This document shows, piece after piece, positions 5,691 to 12,660 of a DNA stretch of 14,450 nt. The notes under the pieces are model-generated. The model was given only the letters and a program-made list of their open reading frames with translations, made no database searches and had not been told where the DNA came from. The DNA is from Planctomycetes bacterium RIFCSPHIGHO2_12_FULL_52_36 (lineage in GTDB: Bacteria > Planctomycetota > Brocadiia > Brocadiales > Bathyanammoxibiaceae): contig MHYW01000128.1 of the NCBI GenBank assembly GCA_001828545.1, positions 1-14,450 of the forward strand, in the 5' to 3' direction. Each line of letters begins with the position of its first letter. The first letter of the stretch is position 1. The position numbers and the translations under genes were made by a program.

Positions 5691-8600
5691 GTGTCTGAAA
5701 AGTCCCTCATCATCGGCAGGGCAGGTTGCGGCAGGACTACACTGTTACTGGAGACCTTCTGTAACAGCATAAAGGCCCGGCCCCCTGACGGTGTCCTCTT
5801 CCTCCTCCCCACCAATAGCCAGGTAGAGCACATCAAGGACATCGTTATAAGAAAAGGTTTTGCCCCGGGTTTTATTGAGGAGGGTATATGCACCTTCTCT
5901 CAACTTGCCAGAGATACCCTGGGGTACAACGGGCCCAAGGGGCCGATTACTGAACTGGAAAAGGGGTTTATATTAAGGGAGGCGTTGAGGGAGTCCGCCT
6001 CAGGCGGATTAAAATATTTTAAGGGAGAAGAAGGGTTCCAGGGACTTCACATGGCCCTCCTCAGGTTCATCAAAGAACTTAAGGAGGATGGACAGTACCC
6101 GGCACAGTTCCACAGGGCAGTAAATGAGTTCTTGCAGGAGCAAGGTTGTAGGGGCGACCGGCCGGTCGCCCCTACTCCAGAGAAGTATCTAGCCCTGTCG
6201 GAGGTCTATTCTCTATTCCAGACGGTCCTGGAAAAAAGGGGGCTCCTGGACGAGGATGACCTACTGAATCAACTCCTGCGCTCCCTTGAGGCCGACGAGA
6301 CCCTGTTGTCCAGAAAAAGACTCCTCCTCGTAGATGGCTTCCACGACTTCACCCCCGTAGAATTTCGTATCCTCAGGATGCTCATCAAGAGGATGCCCAG
6401 GGCACTTGTCAGCCTGGTGCTTGATGCAGAGACAAAGGACTCTCCCCTCCATTCGCAGGTCTTTGGGCATTGTCAGGCCGTTTACAAAGAACTCAAATCG
6501 CTGGGGTTAAAACCGCGGCTACTCCAGGGGTTCCAGCGTTCCACCTCCCCTACTCTGAGGCAGGTAGAAAAGGGGCTCTTCAACCCGGCCACCGAACCCA
6601 TTGAGGCCGATGATGCCCTGGAGATAGTAGAGGCCGCAGACCTGAGAGATGAGGTGGAACAGATTGCCCGCCGCATCTATAAGATGGTCTCTGGAGGGGA
6701 GGCAGAATACCATGACATAGCCCTCGTATTCAGGGAGATTGCCCTTTATAGGGACGTCATTGAGGCCGTCTTTCACGAGCATAACATCCCTGTGAGGGTA
6801 CATACCCGCAGGCCTCTCATTGAAAACCCCCTGGTTAAAGGTATCCTCTCGTTACTCAAGGTCTTTGGCAGTGCCTGGAAGGACGAGGAGGTGCTACATG
6901 CCCTCAAATCCCCCTACACAATGTTGCCCCACTCCGAGGTTGACTCTCTGGAGTATGGAGTCCTGGAGACCGGGAGACTGGACTCCAGGGAGGCGTGGCT
7001 GGCACTAATGGAAAATCGCCTGGGTTCGCTACGCCCACTACAGGCTCTTACATGCCTGCCCGTAGGGGCGTATTGCAATACGCCCCTACAACAGACGAAA
7101 GAATTTATTAAGGACTTAGCAAAGACAGAAAAAGAACTGGATGGCCTCCACCCCGTCTCCTTTTTCAGGTCCTGGTTACTAAGGCTCATAAATAGATTCC
7201 TGTCCCTTCCTGAAGTAGGGGCGTATTGCAATACGCCCCTACAACCTTATGGTTATTTACTGAAAGAAGAATCCCAGGGCCTTAGGGCCTTTCTGGAGCT
7301 TCTTGACAGGCAGTGTCAAATAACCACAGCCCCAGTAACCTTTGCGGAGTTCTTTAATGACCTCAAGACGAACCTTTCCTCCTGCTTTTATACCCCGAGG
7401 GACAAACGGCACGAGGTTGTAAACGTAATAGATGCCCTGGAGGCAAGGCAGTGGGAAAAGCCCGTGGTCTTTGTCGGCGGGCTTCTGGAGAAACAGTTTC
7501 CCAGACAGGGGAGGGAGAATATTTTTCTAAAAGATAGAGAACGCAGGGCCTTCAAGGGGCTCACTGGCGTAGACCTCCGGGAGGTACTCAGTCGCACCCA
7601 TGAGGAGGAACGGTTCCTCTTTTATGTGGCCCTTACCCGGGCCCAGAAGAAACTCATACTCTCCTACCCCGCTACGGATGGCCAGGGGAGGCACACCCTG
7701 CCTTCTTTCTATCTGGAGGAGGTGAAGAGGCTCTTTACCCCCGAATCCTACAAGAAGGTCTTCCGCAAGAGGTCCCCTGGTGATTTTGTCCCAAGACCTC
7801 AGGAGATACTAACCCAGAAAGACCTGAGGGATTTTGTCTTTCATAACCTGACCGCCCCCCACCCACCACAGGTGGACATAGTGCGCAGGGTCTACAACCG
7901 CGAATTGTGCGAAAGGACTCCCTGGCTGGAGGGACTGAGTATCGCCTTAGAGAGGCCAGGAGAAGGGGGGTTGGGGACCGCAGACTGCCTCAAGGAGATA
8001 ATGTCCTCCTTTAGCGCTACACAGCTTAGTGACTACGCCCAGTGTCCCTTTCTCCACTTCTGCAGGTGGGTACTTAGACTGAAACCACTACCCAACCGGG
8101 CCGAAGAGGGCCTGAGTCCCACCCTTCAGGGAGGGATTGTCCATGAGACACTGCAACGTTACTACTCCGAGCTTGCCGTTAATAAATCCGCCCCATCCAT
8201 TACAAGTCTTGAGGCCCGCTTCCAGGAATCCTTTGCCACTAAGACCAGGGGTATCCCTCTGGGATTTAAGGAAGAGAAGCTCAAGAGGGAGATGCTCCAG
8301 GCCCTTAAGGCCTTTGCCGAGCAGGACAGGGAATTTATCACAAAATCTGCCTTCAGACCTAGATATGCTGAGGTAGGTTTTGGGAAAGAGACGGCTGACG
8401 AGTCACTTGCCATACATGGGGACGTCAGTACGCCCACCTCTCTCCCTCCGCTTGAACTCAGGGACAAGAAGGGGAACAGGGTCAGACTGACTGGCAGGAT
8501 AGACAGGATAGACGTAGCAGAGATGGACGACGAGACCCTGGGCCTGGTCATAGACTACAAGTACAGTAAAGAGGCGGCCAACGGGAACAAACTAATAAAG

Positions 8601-8942
8601 GACCTCAGGGAAGGAAACGACCTGCAACTACCTATCTACGTAATGGTAGCCAGGGACCTCCTGGGGCTAAGACCAGTGGGTGCCCAATTCTATTCCCTCA
8701 GACCCCCTGGGAGGAGCGGTATAATAGCCTTACCCCTGCCCAATAAGGGCGAACTCATGTCACAGGAAGATATGGAAGCCCTCCTGGAATCCTGCAAGGA
8801 ACACCTGTTTAGACAGGTGGAGGGTATCCTGTCGGGGGATAAGAAGGTCAGTCCCAGGGACATTCAGCGTTGTCATAACTGGTGTGAATATAAAGACGTC
8901 TGCAGATTTGAGAGAGGACACCGCAAGAGACATGAAGGATAA
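5691..8942 (+). CDS. AddB-like helicase-nuclease subunit (inactive-looking P-loop)
   Basis: GTG at 5691, with AGGA at 5681-5684, gives 1083 residues and the usual AddB N-terminus (MSEKSLIIGRAG); the frame is open back to TTG 5562, which is a -35 box. Order: degenerate P-loop GRAGCGRTT (9-17) with Arg15 replacing the Walker lysine; LVDGFHDFTPVEF near 215, typical of AddB; a degenerate SF1 helicase core to YVALTRAQ near 645; a C-terminal PD-(D/E)XK nuclease with D938 (GRIDRID) and D955-Y-K957. C785, C1061, C1065 and C1071 fit the AddB iron-sulfur cluster, though C-x3-C-x5-C replaces C-x2-C-x5-C. It should partner the next gene product in double-strand end resection. Four palindromes lie in frame: 5994-6008, 6148-6175, 7062-7089 and 7215-7242. 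The end overlaps the next gene by 11 bp. Confidence 0.85.
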   Translation: MSEKSLIIGRAGCGRTTLLLETFCNSIKARPPDGVLFLLPTNSQVEHIKDIVIRKGFAPGFIEEGICTFSQLARDTLGYNGPKGPITELEKGFILREALRESASGGLKYFKGEEGFQGLHMALLRFIKELKEDGQYPAQFHRAVNEFLQEQGCRGDRPVAPTPEKYLALSEVYSLFQTVLEKRGLLDEDDLLNQLLRSLEADETLLSRKRLLLVDGFHDFTPVEFRILRMLIKRMPRALVSLVLDAETKDSPLHSQVFGHCQAVYKELKSLGLKPRLLQGFQRSTSPTLRQVEKGLFNPATEPIEADDALEIVEAADLRDEVEQIARRIYKMVSGGEAEYHDIALVFREIALYRDVIEAVFHEHNIPVRVHTRRPLIENPLVKGILSLLKVFGSAWKDEEVLHALKSPYTMLPHSEVDSLEYGVLETGRLDSREAWLALMENRLGSLRPLQALTCLPVGAYCNTPLQQTKEFIKDLAKTEKELDGLHPVSFFRSWLLRLINRFLSLPEVGAYCNTPLQPYGYLLKEESQGLRAFLELLDRQCQITTAPVTFAEFFNDLKTNLSSCFYTPRDKRHEVVNVIDALEARQWEKPVVFVGGLLEKQFPRQGRENIFLKDRERRAFKGLTGVDLREVLSRTHEEERFLFYVALTRAQKKLILSYPATDGQGRHTLPSFYLEEVKRLFTPESYKKVFRKRSPGDFVPRPQEILTQKDLRDFVFHNLTAPHPPQVDIVRRVYNRELCERTPWLEGLSIALERPGEGGLGTADCLKEIMSSFSATQLSDYAQCPFLHFCRWVLRLKPLPNRAEEGLSPTLQGGIVHETLQRYYSELAVNKSAPSITSLEARFQESFATKTRGIPLGFKEEKLKREMLQALKAFAEQDREFITKSAFRPRYAEVGFGKETADESLAIHGDVSTPTSLPPLELRDKKGNRVRLTGRIDRIDVAEMDDETLGLVIDYKYSKEAANGNKLIKDLREGNDLQLPIYVMVARDLLGLRPVGAQFYSLRPPGRSGIIALPLPNKGELMSQEDMEALLESCKEHLFRQVEGILSGDKKVSPRDIQRCHNWCEYKDVCRFERGHRKRHEG
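5994..6008 (+). repeat. Family B 15-mer palindrome in the addB-like gene
   Basis: TCCGCCTCAGGCGGA read as Ser-Ala-Ser-Gly-Gly, in the same phase and orientation as the copy in miaA. It lies between a helix (LREALRE) and KYFKGEEGF, outside the recognisable motifs. Confidence 0.8.
6148..6175 (+). repeat. Family A palindrome, GACCGG core
   Basis: A perfect 28-bp palindrome: half-site GTAGGGGCGACCGG followed by its reverse complement. It is read as Arg-Gly-Asp-Arg-Pro-Val-Ala-Pro-Thr. The outer arms match other family A copies while the core differs and still pairs. Confidence 0.9.
7062..7089 (+). repeat. Family A palindrome, GTATTG core
   Basis: A perfect 28-bp palindrome with half-site GTAGGGGCGTATTG, read in phase 1 as VGAYCNTPL. 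Only 125 bp separate it from the next, identical copy. Confidence 0.9.
7215..7242 (+). repeat. Family A palindrome, GTATTG core
   Basis: Identical to the copy at 7062-7089 and read in the same phase (VGAYCNTPL). It lies just after the helix ending LSLPE in the AddB-like protein. Confidence 0.9.
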
Positions 8943-11900
8943 CGACGTCCGTAGGGGCGTATTGTCGTGCCTTAGGCAGATTCGCCGTGGCGAACAATAC
9001 GCCCCTACAGATAACCTCACCCCTGAGCAGGAGAGGGCCGTAGGGACCTTGGGCAAGGACCTCTGCGTTAGTGCTGGGGCTGGCTCCGGTAAGACCGGGG
9101 TACTGGTGGAACGGTTTGTGGGCCTTGTGTCAGAAGGAGGTCTATCTGTCTCTAAAATCCTTTGCATCACCTTTACCGAGAAGGCCGCTGGGGAGATGAA
9201 GCAGAGGGTGGCCCAGAAATTTAAATCCCTTGGGATGGAGCAGGAGAGGCAAGAGGTAGAGTTTGCCTATATCTCCACCATAGACAGCTTCTGCAGCCGC
9301 CTCCTCAGGGAAAACGCCCTGGAGGCAGGACTGGACCCAGACTTCACCATCCTGGAAGAGTACGAGGCAAGCTCCTTGCAACGTGATATGGCTGAAGAAT
9401 TATTAGCACAGTGGGAGGAGACTAACCCGGAGGGATACATGCTCCTCCTTGAAGAGCTTCATTGCCGGGACCTTGCTGAGAGTTCCATTGAACTCCTGGC
9501 CAAGATAAGGAGTTCTGGCCTCCACCCAAAGGAAATCCTTGTGAAGGACGACGTCTCGCCTGAATTAACTGAAACCCTCAAGGGTACTAACCTCTGTATA
9601 AAAAGAATAGAGGACCTTCTAGCCAATCTGTCCCCTTCCTCCAGGCAGAGGGAAAAGGCGGAAAAGGTCGTGGTAAAACTCAGACATCTCAAGGACGTAA
9701 GGGCGGAAGACCTCCAGCATGCACACATAGCCAACCTGCCGGAGATAAATCTATCTGGAATATCTTCTGACCTGAAAGAAAACCTCAAGACGTTAAGAGA
9801 AGACCTCCTTGAGAGACTGAGGCGTCTATACTGGGAGGGCGTAACTATAAGGACGAAACTCGCCCTCAGGGAGTTCCTCTCCCAGTTCCTTCAACTCTAC
9901 CAGGAAGAAAAGCGTAAACGCAGTGTGCTGGACTTTAGTGACCTGATAGAAAGGGCCATCAATCTCCTCCAGACCTTCCCTTCGCTAAGAGAGGAACAAA
10001 GGGATAAATTCAGGCATATCCTTGTAGATGAGTTCCAGGATACCAATAGCCTCCAGAAGACCCTGCTAGAGATGTTGAAGGGTGGCAAGGCCACCCCTGA
10101 CGGGGGAGACAACCTCTTTGTGGTGGGGGATGCCCAGCAGTCCATCTACGGCTTCAGGTATGCTGACCTGGAAGTCTTTCTTGAGCACAAGAGGCAGACC
10201 CAGGAGAGGGGGGGTGAGATAATCTACCTTGATAGGAATTTTAGGAGCAGACCCGAGATTATCTCCTTCGTTAATCAGGTCTTCAGGGGTTATTGGGGTT
10301 GTAGGGGCACGTTGCAACGTGCCCCTACAACAGATTGGAGACCCCTGGTAGCAGGCTCCTCCTTCGCCCCCAAAGGCCCCCCCTCCGTAGAACTCCTCCT
10401 GGCCAGTGGGGAAGAGGGGGAGAACATGGAGGAGGTGCGGAGGGTGGAGGCCCGCCTCCTTGCCAGCCGTATCCAGGAGATTGTAAAGAATAGGGGACTG
10501 GAGATAACCAGACCCAATCTGCCTAAGGCGGCTCGGCCCATTACCTACGGGGATTTCGCCATCCTCTTCCGTAGTACCACAGACATTAAACTCTTTGAGG
10601 CGGCCCTGGAAGAAATGGGCATCCCCTTTTTCGTAGTGAGCGGGAAAGGACTCTACGACACCAGGGAGATTATAGACTTGATTAACTTGCTCCAGTTAAT
10701 AGATAACCCCCTGGATGAGGTGAAGCTGGCGGCGGTGTTGAGGTCCCCTTTTGCAGGAATCAATGACCGCACCTTATTCTGGCTTGCTCACCATGCTAAG
10801 CATAAAGAAAAGGTAGGGGCGTATCGCAATACGCCCCTACTTGTCCAACTGGACGGGCTGGCCAGTATCCCGGAAATAGACCTTACCCAAAAGGAAAGGC
10901 TACTGAGGTTCAGGGGATTGCTGGAAAGGCTCAGGAGGTTGAAGGAGAGGCTATCTATAGCCTCACTAATGGAGGGTATACTGGCAGAGACCCAATATGA
11001 TTCCAGGGTACTAGCTTCTCCCAACGGCAGGCAGAGTTACGCCAATCTGCGAAAATTCGTAGAGCTGACCAGAGATTTTGAAAAGAGGGAGATATTGGGC
11101 CTGCCTCAGTTCCTCAGGGCCATCCGTGACCTCCGGGTAACCGAGACAAGGGAATCCGAGGCCCCTACCGACCTGGAGGCGGACGACGTGGTAAAAATCC
11201 TGACCATCCACAAGGCCAAGGGACTGGAATTCCCCGTAGTAGCGGTCGCTGACATGGGGAGAGACCCGCGTAGTTACCCGGCGGATATCCTCTTCTCCAA
11301 AAAGGGAGGGCTTGGGTTGAAAATAATAAACCCATTGACAAACAGACCTGAGGTTACGGCTACCTTTGAGGGAATAGACCGGGAGATAAGAGGGAAGGAA
11401 AAGGGGGAGGAGGAAAGGGTCCTCTACGTGGCCCTTACCCGTGCCCAGGAGCACCTCATCCTTAGCGGCTCTTTTACGAGACGTAGTAGGAGTGAACCCT
11501 TGGAACGGATAGCCGAGACCCTCAACATATCTCTTGACTCGGCCGACCTGCCTGACGAGCTAACTTTTGGTGAAGAGGGATATAAACTAAGGCTGGGTGT
11601 GGGAAAAGGGTCGGCACGGATAGTCGCACCGCTTTCTGTAAGACTGTCCTCTGAAGAGAGGGAAAAGATACTGCGAGGCGAACCCCTCACTTTACCTGTC
11701 ATTGCGAGGGGCGAAGCCCCGGAGCAATCTCATCCTTACGATACGACACCCCTCCCTGTCACCATGCCGATTCCAAGACAGGCCAGCCAGAGGGACTACA
11801 TCTACTCGGCGACAGAGATAATGAGCTACCACCGCTGTCCCAGGTTATATTACTTCAGATACAAATTGGGGCTGCCGAGTATAGAATCAGGGGAATTATT

Positions 11901-12597
11901 ACTGACTGACAGGGCCGAAGATGAGTTGGGGGATTCCCCGTGGGCAAGACTAGGGACCGCAGCACACCGTACCCTGGAACTCTATCGTCCTTCAAGTAGG
12001 GGCGTATTGCAATACGCCCCTACAACGCACCGTGGATTAGAGGAGGCCGTCCTTCAGGCCCTGAAGGAGACCCTGCCCTCTGCCGGGGGCGTCCCTGCCA
12101 CCCCTGCCTCCCAGGAACAAATGGACGTCTTGAAAGGGTGGGTGCACAACTTCTACTCCTCCAGGGAAGGTCAGGCAGTAATGGCATCTAAAGAGGTCAG
12201 GCACGAGATGCCATTCCTCTTCAACTACAGTGGTACCCCTCTGAGGGGAAAGATAGACCTGCTTTTCTCTCCAGAGGGAAGAGGTTGGTGCCTACTGGAT
12301 TTTAAGTCTTCCAGTAATGAGTCCGGGATGCTGGAGAGTTATGCCATACAGATGCGTCTCTACAGCCTGGCGGTAAGGGCGCTGTTTGGCGTGTTTCCTG
12401 AACGGTCCACGTTATTCTTCCTCCCCAGGGGGAAGGCAGTAGACGTAGACATTGGCCCGGAGGCCATGAAGGGGCTTGATGAGTGGTTGAAGGCCTTTTT
12501 TGAGGCGGAGGAAAAGACGTCAAACGGTGCTACCGCCTTTCCTGCCCGGCGTGAAATGGGCTGCAGGTGGTGCGAATACGGCAAATACTGCAGGTAG
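8932..12597 (+). CDS. AddA-like UvrD-type helicase-nuclease subunit
   Basis: The product, 1221 residues from ATG 8932, is an SF1A DNA helicase fused to a nuclease. Motifs in order: LTPEQ Q-motif region (29-33), Walker A SAGAGSGKT (47-55), ITFTEKAAGEMKQR, Walker B ILVDEFQDTN (near 363), VVGDAQQSIYGFR, LDRNFRSRPEI, ILTIHKAKGLEFP (near 760) and motif VI YVALTRAQEH (near 830). All helicase residues are intact, so this is the motor subunit. The nuclease has D1109 (GKID) and D1123-F-K1125. C969, C1211, C1214 and C1220 (C-x2-C-x5-C at the terminus) suggest an iron-sulfur cluster, usual for AddB rather than AddA. ATG 8932 overlaps the upstream stop by 11 bp, implying coupled translation; GTG 8884 is the longer alternative. 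Five repeats are in frame, and the TAG stop lies in a sixth. Confidence 0.9.
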   Translation: MKDNDVRRGVLSCLRQIRRGEQYAPTDNLTPEQERAVGTLGKDLCVSAGAGSGKTGVLVERFVGLVSEGGLSVSKILCITFTEKAAGEMKQRVAQKFKSLGMEQERQEVEFAYISTIDSFCSRLLRENALEAGLDPDFTILEEYEASSLQRDMAEELLAQWEETNPEGYMLLLEELHCRDLAESSIELLAKIRSSGLHPKEILVKDDVSPELTETLKGTNLCIKRIEDLLANLSPSSRQREKAEKVVVKLRHLKDVRAEDLQHAHIANLPEINLSGISSDLKENLKTLREDLLERLRRLYWEGVTIRTKLALREFLSQFLQLYQEEKRKRSVLDFSDLIERAINLLQTFPSLREEQRDKFRHILVDEFQDTNSLQKTLLEMLKGGKATPDGGDNLFVVGDAQQSIYGFRYADLEVFLEHKRQTQERGGEIIYLDRNFRSRPEIISFVNQVFRGYWGCRGTLQRAPTTDWRPLVAGSSFAPKGPPSVELLLASGEEGENMEEVRRVEARLLASRIQEIVKNRGLEITRPNLPKAARPITYGDFAILFRSTTDIKLFEAALEEMGIPFFVVSGKGLYDTREIIDLINLLQLIDNPLDEVKLAAVLRSPFAGINDRTLFWLAHHAKHKEKVGAYRNTPLLVQLDGLASIPEIDLTQKERLLRFRGLLERLRRLKERLSIASLMEGILAETQYDSRVLASPNGRQSYANLRKFVELTRDFEKREILGLPQFLRAIRDLRVTETRESEAPTDLEADDVVKILTIHKAKGLEFPVVAVADMGRDPRSYPADILFSKKGGLGLKIINPLTNRPEVTATFEGIDREIRGKEKGEEERVLYVALTRAQEHLILSGSFTRRSRSEPLERIAETLNISLDSADLPDELTFGEEGYKLRLGVGKGSARIVAPLSVRLSSEEREKILRGEPLTLPVIARGEAPEQSHPYDTTPLPVTMPIPRQASQRDYIYSATEIMSYHRCPRLYYFRYKLGLPSIESGELLLTDRAEDELGDSPWARLGTAAHRTLELYRPSSRGVLQYAPTTHRGLEEAVLQALKETLPSAGGVPATPASQEQMDVLKGWVHNFYSSREGQAVMASKEVRHEMPFLFNYSGTPLRGKIDLLFSPEGRGWCLLDFKSSSNESGMLESYAIQMRLYSLAVRALFGVFPERSTLFFLPRGKAVDVDIGPEAMKGLDEWLKAFFEAEEKTSNGATAFPARREMGCRWCEYGKYCR
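8951..9008 (+). repeat. Long (58-bp) family A element with internal hairpins
   Basis: The 14-bp arms are GTAGGGGCGTATTG (8951-8964) and its reverse complement (8995-9008). Between them are two further hairpins: TGCC-TTA-GGCA (8968-8978) and TTCGCC-GT-GGCGAA (8981-8994). The whole could fold as a three-way junction. It is read through in frame (RRGVLSCLRQIRRGEQYAPT) right after the AddA-like start codon, in the same phase as the short RGVLQYAPT copies. Confidence 0.85.
10301..10328 (+). repeat. Family A palindrome, ACGTTG core
   Basis: A perfect 28-bp palindrome with half-site GTAGGGGCACGTTG, read as RGTLQRAPT. Flanking TT and AA extend the symmetry to 32 bp. It sits in a loop after the LDRNFRSRPEI motif. 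Confidence 0.9.
10813..10840 (+). repeat. Family A palindrome with one mismatch
   Basis: Half-site GTAGGGGCGTATCG faces the reverse complement of GTAGGGGCGTATTG, giving a single mismatch near the centre. It is read as VGAYRNTPL in the AddA-like protein. Confidence 0.85.
11698..11735 (+). repeat. ATTGC-type REP-like repeat in the addA-like gene
   Basis: ATTGC (11701-11705) pairs with GCAAT (11724-11728), and inside it GGGGC (11708-11712) pairs with GCCCC (11716-11720) around a GAA loop. The edges GTCATTGCGAG and AGCAATCTCATCC resemble a repeat family common in many bacterial genomes. It is read in frame as VIARGEAPEQSHP between the helicase and nuclease domains. Confidence 0.75.
11996..12023 (+). 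repeat. Family A palindrome, GTATTG core
   Basis: A perfect 28-bp palindrome identical to those at 7062 and 7215 but read in the other open phase, as RGVLQYAPT. It lies in the nuclease domain after the helix GTAAHRTLELY. Confidence 0.9.
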
Positions 12598-12630
12598 GGG
12601 CAATCCGCCTCAGGCGGACGGTTGCCCTAG
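12594..12630 (+). repeat. Composite: family B 15-mer nested in family A arms
   Basis: Outer arms TAGGGGCAA (12595-12603) and TTGCCCTA (12622-12629) pair with a one-base bulge and enclose TCCGCCTCAGGCGGA (12604-12618). The TAG of the left arm is the stop codon of the AddA-like gene. Confidence 0.75.
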
Positions 12631-12631
12631 A

Positions 12632-12660
12632 AGGGGCAGGTGCAAGACCTGCCCCTACTT
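12632..12660 (+). terminator. Hairpin between convergent genes, possible terminator
   Basis: AGGGGCAGGT (12632-12641) and ACCTGCCCCT (12647-12656) form a perfect 10-bp GC-rich stem with a 5-nt loop, followed by ACTTTT on the plus strand. The T-run is short, so efficiency for the plus-strand genes is uncertain. The CTAC end resembles family A and gives the TAG stop of the minus-strand glycosyltransferase. Confidence 0.45.

Noticed and set aside
8951..9008. tRNA or small structured RNA gene
   Set aside because: The fold is branched, but there is no anticodon arm, T-loop or acceptor end. The sequence is translated in frame and its arms match the short palindromes.
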